Of a DNA stretch of 64,000 bases, positions 34,311-43,835 are shown piece by piece. The notes beneath the pieces were generated by a model, which did not search any database, was not told where the DNA came from, and saw only the letters and a program-made list of their open reading frames with translations. Source of the stretch: FEB-25 sp963822175 (GTDB taxonomy: Bacteria; Chloroflexota; Anaerolineae; Anaerolineales; UBA4823); assembly GCA_963822175.1 (NCBI GenBank), contig CAWGGJ010000008.1:62001-126000 (forward strand). The letters are read 5' to 3'. How positions within the stretch are numbered: the first letter of the stretch is position 1; the number at the start of each line of letters is the position of its first letter. The translations under genes and the position numbers were made by a program.

Positions 34311-34439
34311 GATATCAAATCTCCATTATCCGTCATTATTTATCCATACATCCCAGATGTGTTAATATTACGAACTATCGATTTCGCCTGCTTTTGGATA
34401 TTATATATAGAGGACCTCATCATAAATCAAAGGCCATGC

Positions 34440-34991
34440 ATGGACGAACAACAAGCCATTGCCCAGTTAAAAATCGGCAATCTTGCCGGATTGGAGTTTT
34501 TAGTGAATCGTTATCAGGTTCAGGCTGTTCATACAGCATATCTCATCACTGGTGATCGCGCCGTTGCCGAGGATGTGGTGCAAACCGCTTTCCTGCGATT
34601 GGCAGATAAGATCGGCCTGTTTGACGATCAACGGGATTTCCGCCCCTGGTTTTTACGCTCTGTTGTAAATGATTCTATCAAGGAAGTGAAACGGCACGCA
34701 CGAAATGTCTCTCTGGATGATCCAAACGAGCCTGTCCTCAACTGGTTATTCGATGATGGCCCAAGACCGGATGAACTGGTTGAATCCAGCGAGATTCGCC
34801 AGCTGGTATGGAATGCCCTCCAACAATTACCACCCGAACAGCGTGCGGTGATCGTACAGAGGCACTTTCTTGAAATGAAAGAATCGGAAATAGTAGAGAG
34901 CTTGAAGCGACCCGCTAGCACCATTAAATGGTGGTTGCACATAGCTCGAAATCGTTTACGTACCTTACTGAGCATGTATAGAGATAGTTAG
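34440..34991 (+). CDS. ECF-type RNA polymerase sigma factor
   Basis: A 183-residue protein. The ATG at 34440 (MDEQQAIAQLKIGNLAGLEF) has a weak AAAGG upstream; longer frames lack family text. Region 2: LVNRYQVQAVHTAYLITGDR AVAEDVVQTAFLRLADK with DFRPWFLRSVVNDSIKEVKR. Region 4: LPPEQRAVIVQRHFLEMKES EIVESLKRPASTIKWWLHIA. Region 3 is absent, as expected for group 4 sigma factors. The gene 12 bases downstream encodes a membrane anti-sigma-like protein, so the pair forms a signalling unit in which the sigma is held at the membrane until released. Confidence 0.9.
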   Translation: MDEQQAIAQLKIGNLAGLEFLVNRYQVQAVHTAYLITGDRAVAEDVVQTAFLRLADKIGLFDDQRDFRPWFLRSVVNDSIKEVKRHARNVSLDDPNEPVLNWLFDDGPRPDELVESSEIRQLVWNALQQLPPEQRAVIVQRHFLEMKESEIVESLKRPASTIKWWLHIARNRLRTLLSMYRDS

Positions 34992-35003
34992 GGAGATAGA
35001 AAT

Positions 35004-35819
35004 ATGAAGAAAGAAAATTTAACCTCTGTCTTGAGCGACCTGGCTGAGAAATCCGTCCCATCATCAGAAATTGACCTGTGGCCGTTGGTCATGAACTCCA
35101 TTAACAAGAGCAATCGGCAAAAAACTCAAGGAGACCCGATCGTGAATAAAACCATTGCTCTACCTAAAGTATTGCTTCGTACCGCCCTTGCCGTGTTTAT
35201 CCTGCTGGTTGCATTTGGGATCTTGTTCGCTACACCGCAAGGCCAGGTGTTCGCACATAAAATATATCAATTCTTTTATACCACCGACGATAGATCGTTC
35301 ACCCTTCCAACAGATCAATTGCCAGCATTTGCTCCTCCGAATACACCCACACCGGTGCTTGTTACACTCATTGCTCTTGATCCTTATAAAGGACCGGAGG
35401 AAGGAGAGCCAACCACACCAATAGATCGATCCTGTACAACAACCGCATCTCGATCTGAGTATTATTGTCAGCTCAAGGCGGTTAAATCGCTGGCAGGTTT
35501 TGAGGTAAAGGAATTTCCTTATGATCCAAAAGGAACTGAATTCTCCAGGGCAACTTACAACGCCGATATCAAACAGGTGACAACCGAATACCTGGTCACG
35601 ACGGGTGGAGGTTATCTCAATTTACGTCAGGGTGTCAATGAGTTTGTTCCTGCAACTGACCAGTGGAGTAAGGTGCCTTCAGATTCCGTTGAACAAGTCG
35701 TCGTAAATGGGAATTATGCAGAAATTTCATATGGGAACCTACGTGGTTTATCCCGGAGCAACTTCCGCCGAGTGGGTTCCAGGAGGGCAATTAAGCCTGG
35801 TGTGGCGAGAAGGAAATGA
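35004..35819 (+). CDS. Membrane anti-sigma-like protein, N-terminal part (frameshifted)
   Basis: Starts 12 bases after the sigma gene, with AGGGAG upstream. Residues about 1-45 are the cytoplasmic part expected to bind sigma. One transmembrane helix follows (LLRTALAVFILLVAFGILFA), then an extracytoplasmic region with a Pro/Thr linker and KAVKSLAGFEVKEFPYDPKG, typical of DUF4367-like sensor domains. True sequence ends at NYAEISYG near 35740. Removing one G from GGG (about 35738-35740) restores one frame and reads SYGTYVVYPGATSAEWVPGG. The last 20 codons of this piece are out of frame. Confidence 0.8.
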   Translation: MKKENLTSVLSDLAEKSVPSSEIDLWPLVMNSINKSNRQKTQGDPIVNKTIALPKVLLRTALAVFILLVAFGILFATPQGQVFAHKIYQFFYTTDDRSFTLPTDQLPAFAPPNTPTPVLVTLIALDPYKGPEEGEPTTPIDRSCTTTASRSEYYCQLKAVKSLAGFEVKEFPYDPKGTEFSRATYNADIKQVTTEYLVTTGGGYLNLRQGVNEFVPATDQWSKVPSDSVEQVVVNGNYAEISYGNLRGLSRSNFRRVGSRRAIKPGVARRK

Positions 35820-36405
35820 TTGGTTTGTCCTCGAAAAATTAGGCGATCCATATCCCATTGAGTGGATCACGAAGGATGAGCTCATAAAACTAGCTGAGAG
35901 CCTGGTAGACGAACGTCCGTTGGATGCAACTCAGCCGATGGATCCAGAGAACCTCAAGAGCATCGCTGAAGCTGAAAAACTGGCTGGTTTTGATGCGATG
36001 GTGCCAACTCTGTTACCCAGTGGGTATGAGCTCAAGCGCATCGTATCCGTCGATGACACAATTCGCCTGTTCTTTGGAGCCAATAGCTCTAGGGAATACT
36101 CCTTGCTCATCACAATGGGACCGATAGAACAGAATATCGTGGGTCCGTGTTCTGAATGCCCTCCCGGAACAGATCAAGAAGTGAATATCGGTGAATGGCA
36201 AGGCTGGTATTGGCAAGGTATTTATTCTGTCGGGCCAGGGATTGACGGCCAGCCTGCACCCACTCCCGAATGGCAGGCAGATTCACCCAATTGGCAGCTC
36301 GCCTGGAAAACCAACTCATTATGGATAAGTATGTCTTACATCTCATCAGATAATTCAAGGGTGGATAAAGAAACCATGATTGCTATCGCTGACAGTATGA
36401 AGTAA
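35741..36405 (+). CDS. Membrane anti-sigma-like protein, C-terminal sensor part (frameshifted)
   Basis: Continuation of the preceding gene in the next frame; an open frame from an ATG at 35707 exists, but its first codons are out of register. The text repeats the DUF4367-like unit (AEKLAGFDAMVPTLLPSGYE, REYSLLITMGPIEQNIVGPC, WISMSYISSDNSRVDKETMI AIADSMK). In the intact protein this domain would sit outside the membrane and sense the signal. If the frameshift is real, the product lacks half of its sensor and the sigma may be deregulated; if it is a sequencing error the gene is normal. A good terminator follows. Confidence 0.8.
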
Positions 36406-36441
36406 CTCTGAAAATAATCCCTGTTCATCAAAGTCTATACC

Positions 36442-36473
36442 AGCCTCCAGAATTATCTGGTGGCTTTTTTTTT
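36442..36473 (+). terminator. Rho-independent terminator of the sigma/anti-sigma operon
   Basis: Stem AGCCTCCAG / CTGGTGGCT (one mismatch), loop AATTAT, then nine T residues. Confidence 0.8.
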
Positions 36474-36511
36474 CGCACAATGGTTGCATTGTTTGATTGT
36501 TTGTATTGTGT

Positions 36512-36720
36512 GTAGAGACGCAGCATGCTGCGTCTCTCTGGGCTGCTGCGTCTCTTAAAGAGGTCATTGCGAGGAGCGTTCTGCGGTCTTTGCAGCGACG
36601 AAGCAATCTTCCCCATCGTCATAAAGTAACTGTACGTTGGCTTGAGCAACCTCGCGAACGCTTGCATCAATTTTTCTTTTATTGATGCTTGAGCGAGGCG
36701 TTTTTTTACGAAACCCAACC
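36512..36720. repeat. Family D, C and long A elements in a row
   Basis: Family D palindrome (36512-36537); a family C core (TCATTGCGAGGAGCG ... CGACGAAGCAATCTTCC, 36564-36612); then a long family A element (36633-36720). Confidence 0.85.
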
Positions 36721-36838
36721 CAACGCTATCACGGATTTTTCAACGCCGGGTTATGCCTGGCAACCAAGCGTGAAACCATCCCCCAGCGGGGCAACATCAC
36801 CGCCATGTGCTGTGCTCTCCAGCGGTCTCATGCTTCAG

Positions 36839-36925
36839 CAGTGCCTCTGATTGACGATATCCTCCCTCCCATCCCGGTCGATCCGGGATCTACCAATGAT
36901 CAGATAAATTCTGATAAAATTTAAC
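36839..36925 (+). pseudogene. 3' tail of a tyrosine recombinase gene (remnant 1)
   Basis: Reads AVPLIDDILPPIPVDPG and then a stop after NSDKI. The LMDDILTPIPID-type ending recurs at 37265, 40263, 42083, 51006 and 54951, where longer versions keep the LGHS...TTYAH core of XerC-like integrases. Confidence 0.5.
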
Positions 36926-37000
36926 CGGTCGTGTTCATAATCAAGCTAATAATAAATTCGTTGGATTACCTGGAATTGGTCGAAAGGAACGGTGATCAAT

Positions 37001-37204
37001 ATGGATTTACGAAAGGCATTCGATCAGGGCATGGGGGCAGGGATATTTTTAATGTTGACCGCTGATGCAGCCTATTGGTTGATAAGCACCTGGTCTTCTG
37101 AGGTCAGTCCTGTAAGGACAGCACTTGTGATCATCCAACTTATCGTTGGAATTGGTGTTGCTGCCTGGTTTCTGTTTCGGCGCACACGGTATCCCCCCGT
37201 GTAG
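37001..37204 (+). CDS. Small membrane protein
   Basis: A 67-residue protein (MDLRKAFDQGMGAGIFLMLT ADAAYW) with two predicted transmembrane helices (GIFLMLTADAAYWLISTW and ALVIIQLIVGIGVAAWFLF) joined by a short loop, ending in basic residues. AAAGGAA lies 12 bases before the ATG; a GTG at 36992 is an alternative start. Its stop codon lies in a family D palindrome, which supplies the last codons. Unknown function. Confidence 0.5.
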   Translation: MDLRKAFDQGMGAGIFLMLTADAAYWLISTWSSEVSPVRTALVIIQLIVGIGVAAWFLFRRTRYPPV

Positions 37205-37310
37205 ACACGCAGCATGCTGCGTCTCTATGTCATGCCGCGTCTCTCCATCATGCTGGGCTCAATGGATGGATGATATTCTCACCCCAATTCCGATAGATAT
37301 CAACAATTAG
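37201..37310 (+). pseudogene. Family D palindrome followed by recombinase tail (remnant 2)
   Basis: A degenerate family D palindrome (37201-37227) and then MDDILTPIPIDINN with a stop at about 37307, the same ending as the other integrase tails. The remaining sequence to 37564 is AT-rich and holds no gene other than the start region of the beta-helix gene. Confidence 0.5.
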
Positions 37311-37564
37311 AATAACATATGTTAAAGTATTTTCCTATAGCTAGAGTCGGGGTATCTGGTTGATGGATGAATATCGAAACCTGTCCTTGTAGGCAATGTA
37401 ATATTATTAGCTCCAGGATGACCTTAGTTTTTACACCCTGGAGTACTTTGAAGTGTGGATGAATTGTTGAAATAAATGCTATTTAATTACTATTATTACT
37501 ATATAATTATTTAAGGTTTTATATCCCACTATTTATAGACTTATAAGACTTAAGGAGGATGCAA

Positions 37565-40038
37565 ATGTCTACCAAGAAATTATTACAATCACTAATTCCG
37601 ATAATATGTGGGGTTTTGATGGTTCTTCTAATCCTGGCATCGGTAGCAAAACAAGCGGAAAAAGTTAGTGCTTCAGAAGAAAACTCTGTAAGGTATGTCT
37701 CTAACGATGGGACAGACAATGCCAATGATTGTTCAATCAGTTCTCAGCCATGCCGAACTGTTCAACATGCGATTTATACTGCCATTGATGGCGACGAGAT
37801 TCATGTTTCAGCTGGTTATTATACTGGCACCATGTCTTTCCCTAGTGATCTCGTTACAGCAACGATAATTATTACCAAAAATCTTTCAGTTTTATCAGGA
37901 GGATTTTCAGCTGATTTCTCAATCTCGAGATCCAGATATTTATCCAACAATAATAGATGCTCAAGGAAAAGAGCTCTCTTTTGTGCTATTCATTTCGAAT
38001 ACAAATACAACAGTAGATGGTTTTACTCTTACAGGCGCTCGGCGATATTGTTCTGGTGATTGCCCATATTATTGGGGTGGAGGGGTGTTTATTCGAGGGG
38101 GAGCTCCAACAATCAGCCATAATAAAATACAAAACAATGTTTCCTTTGGTCCAGGAGGAGGCATTCGTTCTGGTTATAGCGCAAGCCCCTTAATTTCTAA
38201 CAATTTGGTATATTCAAACACCACAGATAATTCAACCTTTGGCCAGGGTGGGGGAATTCATGTCAGTTGGGGAAATGCTGTCATAACAGGAAATGAAATT
38301 ATCTCTAATGTTGCAGAAACAGAAGGTGGCGGTATTTTTGTTTCTTGGAATACACCCGCTACTATTTTTTCCAATACTATTGCCTATAATGCTGTAATGA
38401 GCACAACGAATGGCGTGGGGGGTGGAATTCGTGCTGGCGGCGACTCCGTATTTTATATCATCAGCCACAATAATGTATATAAAAATTTATCTCCTACGGG
38501 TGGCGTAATTCAAGATTAATGGAAGGGTTATTCTCGATAGTAATTACATTCACGAAAACCAGGTTGCAGATTGGGGAGGAACTGTCTTTGTTGGTGATAC
38601 TTCTAATCCCATCACTCTAACAAATAATGTAATCGTCGATAATAACGGCACTGGCATATTAGGGATGAATTTCCACGATATTTATGCGTTCAATAATACT
38701 ATTGTCAATAATGTTTATAATGGATCCAATAGCGGCGGATATGGCTTTGATTTATTAACCTGGCCGATTACTCCAACATATCCTTTTACAGCAACTCTCT
38801 CTAACAATATTGTTGTGAACAATGATGGTTGTGGAATCAATGGGTATAATGGAGTAACCTTATATATTGATTACAATGATGTGTTTGGGAATGATTATGA
38901 TTATTGCTCAAGGGCCGAGCCTCCAGATGGTATACATAATATCAGCGCAGACCCGTTATTCGTCTCTCCAGAATTAGGAAATTACCATCTGCGTCCTGGT
39001 TCCCCTGCAATAAATACCGGAGATAATTCGATTGCCCCAGCTTATGATTTTGATGGGGTTCCCCGACCACAAGATCTTTATGTGGATATGGGTGCATTTG
39101 AGTTCATCTTAAATAAAAATTTCTTGCCAATTATTCTCAATCAACAGCATACATTAAATCCATCGTGGAGAGAGTTTCCCAGTGGGGTAAACACAGATTT
39201 AAATTCAGTCTCTATGATTTCTTCCAATCTGGGATTCACGGTAGGCAAGTCAGGAAGAATTCTACAATGGAACGGCCAGAATTGGGAGATCATAAATAGT
39301 CCGGTTGCAGCAGACCTGAGATCCGTATCGATAGGATCAGCCAATAATGCGTGGATAGTAGGTGGTACAACAATTTTGAATTGGAACGGGACAAATTGGA
39401 TTCAGGACCCAGGAGCGCCTAGTTTACCTTTCTATGGCGTAGACGCAGATGCGAACGGTGCCTGGTTGGTGGGTGGGTATTTGGTTTGCAATCCCAATTG
39501 TGGTGACATGAGCAGTTTTATTTCGCATTGGGATGGAAGTACATGGCAGACAGCTTACAGCCAGCATAAATATCTCTATTCAATTGATATGCTGAACACA
39601 AGTGATGGTTGGGCAGTTGGAGATATTTACGATCCCACCAATCCACTTCCAGCTATCATTCGGTGGGATGGTAGCACCTGGAACGATCAAATCCACCCTG
39701 GGGTCCGAGGTTTGGTAGATATTTCAGCGTTGGATAGTAATAACGCCTGGGCAGTTGGGGCAGACCCAAATTATATTTGTACAATACTGAGGTGGAACGG
39801 TAGTTCTTGGACGAGCTACAATTGCCCAGATGGAGTAAATGGTCTCTCGGCTATCAGCATGGTTTCATCGAATGATGTTTGGGCAGTGGGAGGTAATAAT
39901 ATTATTCATTGGGATGGTTCCAATTGGACGCGTATTTCTTACACGCCTTCCTATCCGCTTAAAGATATTGATATGATTTCATCTTCCGAAGGTTGGGCAG
40001 TTGGCAATAATGGCATAGTCCTGCATTACGCACCATAG
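37565..40038 (+). pseudogene. Secreted beta-helix / propeller surface protein, broken by two frameshifts
   Basis: AAGGAGG six bases before the ATG at 37565. Signal peptide SLIPIICGVLMVLLILASVA. Then a parallel beta-helix with choice-of-anchor-like text (RYVSNDGTDNANDCSISSQP CRTVQHAI, GGGIRSGYSASPLISNNLVY, DPLFVSPELGNYHLRPGSPA INTGD), the motif KNFLPIILNQQ, and a C-terminal propeller of repeats such as DGWAVGDIYDP and NDVWAVGGNNIIHWDGSNWT. The frame breaks near 37915 (one T lost; restored reading DFSQSRDPDIYPTIIDAQG) and near 38510 (restored GGVIKINGRVILDSN). Pieces: 37565-38059, 37983-38519, 38521-40038. Likely a large extracellular adhesin or polysaccharide-binding protein of about 820 residues. 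Confidence 0.8.
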
Positions 40039-40052
40039 AAGAACTCAACGGT

Positions 40053-40142
40053 CTGCTGCGTCTCTGCCGGGGTAAAATCGTTCGAATTGATCACCATAAT
40101 CCCATGGACGTGGTTGGGCATGATCACAAATTCGTCCAGGGT
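40053..40142 (-). pseudogene. RAYT transposase fragment
   Basis: About 90 bp nearly identical to 33145-33235 inside the intact RAYT gene; on the minus strand it reads LDEFVIMPNHVHGI, including the HxH motif. It is fused to a piece of family D (CTGCTGCGTCTCTGCC). It shows that RAYT coding sequence itself has been copied or moved with the repeat. Confidence 0.8.
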
Positions 40143-40262
40143 GCCGGGCAACCGCCAAGGGTGCTATACCCACCAGATCCACTGTCACCTGGCTGCCATC
40201 CAATCAGGCCGATCATTTGATCCTTCAAATCATAGTTCAGACTATCGATCCCACTAAACACC

Positions 40263-40360
40263 TATGCTCATTTCATCCCAACCATGCAAGATCAGGCTGC
40301 GCAACTGATGGATGATATTTTGACGCCAATTCCGATTACACTCATTTCCAAGAGCTAATA
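40263..40360 (+). pseudogene. 3' tail of a tyrosine recombinase gene (remnant 3)
   Basis: Reads YAHFIPTMQDQAAQLMDDIL TPIPITLISKS and stop. YAH corresponds to the region of the catalytic Tyr in XerC/phage integrases. The sequence upstream (40143-40260) has no clear integrase text. Confidence 0.65.
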
Positions 40361-40530
40361 AATTCAGTAGGTGTAATTATTCAACCATAGCTGACCATGA
40401 ACCTGGTCAAGAAGTTTTTTCGTGGTAGCATGCAAGCCTCAGAGTATAATATTTATTCTGTCAATATGTAGCTAAATACACCGAAAGCTGGCGTTTTCTG
40501 AATCAATTAAATGCTGGGAAAGATAATAAG

Positions 40531-40824
40531 ATGACAGTACAACTTCTCCATGCTGATTTCAATGGTCTTTTTGGCAACCTATTATGTCTCTCACATGAGG
40601 ATACTTGCAAAGATGACTTAGGTAATGAAGTTATTCTAAAATCAGGTATGGTTGTCACAGTTTTTGATGAGGATATTGGGGACCTCGGTGAACGAGATGA
40701 CATCATAGCTTCTGGCATAGTCGAACCTTCTCCGGAATGGCTCCATTGTAAAGGATCTAGATGGGTACTGAGAATAGACGAGAATGGCATTCGTCACGAA
40801 TTTGATATTAATAAAGGTACCTAA
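40531..40824 (+). CDS. Hypothetical 97-residue protein
   Basis: Small acidic beta-rich protein (HADFNGLFGNLLCLSHEDTC KDDLGNEVILKSGMVVTVFD, RWVLRIDENGIRHEFDI). No signal peptide or membrane segment. The upstream GGAAAGATAATAAG provides a weak ribosome binding site. No family recognised. It is the first of three same-strand small genes with no link to metabolism and next to a recombinase remnant, so it may be cargo of a former mobile element. Confidence 0.55.
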   Translation: MTVQLLHADFNGLFGNLLCLSHEDTCKDDLGNEVILKSGMVVTVFDEDIGDLGERDDIIASGIVEPSPEWLHCKGSRWVLRIDENGIRHEFDINKGT

Positions 40825-40911
40825 CTCTAACTCCAACACGCTATCTTTACACTCACTCCCTTAATGCGAGGGTTAAGCTACCAACCTCGAGACCTGTCAA
40901 GCTGTTTGGTT

Positions 40912-41346
40912 ATGAAAATTACTATAACGAAAGTTTCTGCTAAATTGTCAGAATCTCAACTTGGTAATAATATCTATTTGATTGAGTTTGAGACCTCATA
41001 TGTCTCTGGCCAGGCAATGCTATATTCTCCGGCTACTTCTAGCGCTCTGTTGTCTGCTAGTCATATCTATGTCGAAACTGGTTACAACGACATTGAAGAT
41101 TTTCGTTTCTTATCAGAATCAAGTCAGTCGTATACAGGAAAACTCCTTCCACTCAGCAACCCGTGCGATTACGAAGTCACAGGCCAAGTTAAACATCTTA
41201 ACGAAGATATATTTGATGTCTACGTTGAGAATGGCGAGTGTTCTTTTTCTATTGCCTTTGATGAGAGTGTTCCGACAATCGTGAAAAAAGGAAATTGGGT
41301 GACTTTCAAAGTAAACCTATTAGAGTTATATGATGAAAATATTTAA
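40912..41346 (+). CDS. Hypothetical 144-residue protein
   Basis: Starts at ATG 40912 (MKITITKVSAKLSESQLGNN); an in-frame ATG at 40864 would add 16 residues of unlikely sequence. Beta-rich and acidic (LIEFETSYVSGQAMLYSPAT, FDVYVENGECSFSIAFDESV PTIVKKGNWVTFKV). It resembles in style, but not in identifiable family, small immunity-like proteins. No signal peptide. Confidence 0.55.
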   Translation: MKITITKVSAKLSESQLGNNIYLIEFETSYVSGQAMLYSPATSSALLSASHIYVETGYNDIEDFRFLSESSQSYTGKLLPLSNPCDYEVTGQVKHLNEDIFDVYVENGECSFSIAFDESVPTIVKKGNWVTFKVNLLELYDENI

Positions 41347-41433
41347 CTCCTCGGGTGGCCCAGCACAGTGTCCAGTGGATGATCCTCTACGCAGCTTTGC
41401 CACTGAGCTCAAGGGTTAGGAGGTGTGAGACCG

Positions 41434-41937
41434 ATGTCTTGGCTATGGAACGAACTACACGACCTTTTCGATACGGACGATGGGTCGCTTCCTGTGATTC
41501 GCGTTAGCTACACGGAGGGTGAAGCCACGGTTACTAGCTATGATTTGCTCCGACGGCGCGCTGAGCGAGTCGTGACAGAGAAACCCTACTTTTGGTCGAG
41601 GGTACACAATGCTGAACTGGCACTCGATTCAGTCCCCAACGCTGCTGCCCTTGTTGTTGCTGGCGAGGCCGATCCGTTTGTCGTGTGGCTCGGTGGCATC
41701 CAGGCTCAGGATACGACCATCCCAGACCTCGGTTTGTTCGTGTTCGATGATGGGCTTGAACTCATCTACCGGATGGGCCCAGACTGGGGCCCATGCGAGT
41801 TGGAGGCATTGTTTCAGGTTCTTGTGGAGCTTTCTGACCTTGATTCCAACGCAACCATATCCCTTGAGGAGGATGTCCTTGCAGATGTCGAAGCTCGCTT
41901 TCAGAAGGCGTGGCGGCGTTGGGCCGTACAACTATAG
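41434..41937 (+). CDS. Hypothetical 167-residue protein
   Basis: AGGAGG about ten bases before the ATG. Acidic protein, MSWLWNELHDLFDTDDGSLP, VIRVSYTEGEATVTSYDLLR, FWSRVHNAELALDSVPNAAA, AFQKAWRRWAVQL-type end. Higher GC than the two genes before it, so the three were probably assembled from different sources. No family recognised; immunity-like by size and charge only. Confidence 0.6.
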   Translation: MSWLWNELHDLFDTDDGSLPVIRVSYTEGEATVTSYDLLRRRAERVVTEKPYFWSRVHNAELALDSVPNAAALVVAGEADPFVVWLGGIQAQDTTIPDLGLFVFDDGLELIYRMGPDWGPCELEALFQVLVELSDLDSNATISLEEDVLADVEARFQKAWRRWAVQL

Positions 41938-42081
41938 GAGATTTCTTTCTCTACTTGATGAGTAAAAAAAGTAATCTTGCGGCTAGTTATTATTAATTGC
42001 TCTCTTTACCCGAATATTATACCGTTTTAGACCTTCCAGGATTTCATTAAACCAAATTTCCTAACTATTATTTCCCCCAAT

Positions 42082-42115
42082 TGATGGATGATATTCTCAC
42101 ACCAGTTCAGTGTGA
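42082..42115 (+). pseudogene. 3' tail of a tyrosine recombinase gene (remnant 4)
   Basis: TTGATGGATGATATTCTCAC encodes LMDDILTP, matching the ends of the other integrase tails, then diverges (VQCDF). Too short to stand alone; it is supported only by the five similar copies. Confidence 0.35.
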
Positions 42116-42140
42116 TTTTAATATCCCTACACGGCTGGCT

Positions 42141-42719
42141 TCAAGATCGAGCACGCTCTGTCTGTATGCTGTAACGTATTGCCACTGCCCCAGATGCGAG
42201 GCGCTGGCTTCCCAGTGTCTCCAGTCTGGGTAGGGTGGTCATTCCAGCGAATACGGCATTTCCCGAACCGATCGCCACGGGATGGATCATCGGCATATAT
42301 TCGTCCACTAACCCGTGGCTGAAAAACACCCTGGCCATCGTTGCACTGCTAACAAGGATATAGCTGCCTGGCTGTGATTTTAATTCAAGGATCTCCTGCG
42401 GGTTGAATGTGTTGTGCAGCTGGGTATTCCAACCAACCTGTCTCAATGTCTTGGAATACACGATCTTTGGCTTCGGGTTGAGCGTGTTGGCGAACCGTAT
42501 CTCGCTGGGGGTGGCATTAGGGTCGGAGGGGACGGTCGGCCAGTAATCTAGCATCATCTGGTATACCACGCGACCGAAGATCAACAGATCGGCATCTCGC
42601 AGCAAGTCGGAGTAGAAATCGTGTAATTCGGCGTCTGCGATACTCCAATCCAGCTCTTTGTGAGGTCCTTCAAAATATCCATCTAAGCTGGTATTTATGG
42701 AAAAGATTATTTTTCGCAT
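42141..42719 (-). CDS. Dihydrofolate-reductase-fold protein (RibD C-terminal type)
   Basis: A 192-residue protein beginning MRKIIFSINTSLDGYFEGPH. The signature of stand-alone RibD_C/DHFR-like reductases is clear: DWSIADAELHDFYSDLLRDA DLLIFGRVVYQMMLDYWP, KIVYSKTLRQVGWNTQL, PGSYILVSSATMARVFFSHG LVDEYMPMIHPVAIGSGNAV F. These proteins bind NADPH; their physiological substrates are mostly unknown. GAGAG upstream of the ATG is a modest ribosome binding site. It stands alone between repeat regions. Confidence 0.9.
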   Translation of the reverse strand: MRKIIFSINTSLDGYFEGPHKELDWSIADAELHDFYSDLLRDADLLIFGRVVYQMMLDYWPTVPSDPNATPSEIRFANTLNPKPKIVYSKTLRQVGWNTQLHNTFNPQEILELKSQPGSYILVSSATMARVFFSHGLVDEYMPMIHPVAIGSGNAVFAGMTTLPRLETLGSQRLASGAVAIRYSIQTERARS

Positions 42720-43087
42720 CGTGTTCTCTCAACTCCCGGGTTGCACAAAACCAAAGAAGTGCATTTTCATTCGTTACCGCTGATTAGTATTCGTTCTATG
42801 TTACCCATATCATCACGAAATCTGGCTTTGACCGCGCGCCAGTCGTCACTGCGCGGATTCGAGTGCCGGTATTCTAGCGCCCTCAGAAAGGCATGTCAAG
42901 ACGCTCATCATTAATATATGATAATAATTGTCCGAAATACAAAACACTTGTTTCGAAATTTATCAATTTGCTCCTCAACGATCCCGCTAGATTTTCACCC
43001 TGTCCAAATTGAATTGGATTGGAATGGGGTGGGGGAAGTTGGTAGGGGACTTTAAGGTGGGTCGTGCCCCGCCTGCTTTCTCCCCTC
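42720..43087. other. Intergenic stretch without recognisable gene
   Basis: Upstream region of the DHFR-fold gene; no supported coding sequence or hairpin. It should contain that gene's promoter. Confidence 0.4.
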
Positions 43088-43235
43088 CACAACCGGGCGA
43101 ATCCCCCGTCTACACAAACCACTAAACCCGCTCTGCGGGTTTCCTATAAATAGCCGGTGGATTCATCCACCGGCGAGAATATTGAACGAGATTATCCAAC
43201 AGATAATAGATTACTGCTTTTGCGAAACCCAACAT
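43088..43235. repeat. Double-hairpin element (family F), copy 1
   Basis: About 148 bp almost identical to 59918-60067. Contains AAACCCGCTCTGCGGGTTT and GCCGGTGGAT-TC-ATCCACCGGC, both able to form tight hairpins, then GAATATTGAACGAGATTATC and a half family A end (CGAAACCCAACATT). A degenerate third copy is at about 27510-27590. Confidence 0.9.
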
Positions 43236-43269
43236 TTAGCGAAACCCAACATTGCGCAGGTTGTAATTG

Positions 43270-43540
43270 TAGGTTGTGTTGATGAATCTCGCGTGCGCCT
43301 GCCTACGTTTTTCTTTTATTGATACGTAAGCGAGGCTGCTTTTGCGAAACCCAACATTGCGCTCATCTGCCATCGCGGAATCTCCCCTGGTATTGGGGAG
43401 AAGGAGCGAAGCGTATGCCCTGGTACCTCGAGCGCAGTGAGGGGACGGCGATCTGCTCTCTTATTTCTGTCATTGAAGGATCTCCCCTGGTTGGTTGTTG
43501 GGTTTCAGACGAAAACCATCGTCCTCAACCCAACCTACTC
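43270..43540. repeat. Long family A, family C and short family A elements
   Basis: Long family A element (43270-43354), family C unit with CTCCCC/GGGGAG hairpin (43370-43405) and GAGCGCAGTGAGGGGACGGC, then a short family A unit (43491-43537) that cuts the IS66 remnant. A second C-like hairpin start lies at 43470-43490. Confidence 0.8.
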
Positions 43541-43704
43541 AATTGGGTACTGTTGCGACTGTTCTTGGACACCTGGTCATCCAGAGCTTCTACCCGCGCC
43601 GCCAACTGGCCGACCGTTTGATGAAACAGAGCCACCACGGCTTCTTTGCCCGCATCCTAGGCCGCGCCGATTTCTTCATCGCTGGGTAACTGGAACGGTT
43701 CCAT
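43541..43704 (-). pseudogene. N-terminal remnant of an IS66-type transposase
   Basis: From ATG 43704 it reads MEPFQLPSDEEIGAA, a TAG stop, then DAGKEAVVALFHQTVGQLAA RVEALDDQVSKNSRNS before being cut by a family A repeat. The coiled coil followed by KNSRNS is typical of IS66 TnpC N-termini (normally KNSRNSSKPPS). The internal stop and truncation make it inactive. Confidence 0.75.
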
Positions 43705-43835
43705 CGCCTAATTGTGCTTGCGTTTTACGATTTTGACAATGTTATGGAGCGATTGGTTGGAGCAAGGGACTTATAAGCCCTTGGTACATCATCCAGCTTT
43801 TTATGCCTGAGCAGGTACAACGGTTTTACAAATGC

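Noticed and set aside
42883..43122. A 79-codon minus-strand open frame
   Set aside because: No start signal; part of it is the repeat at 43088 and the text does not resemble a protein family.
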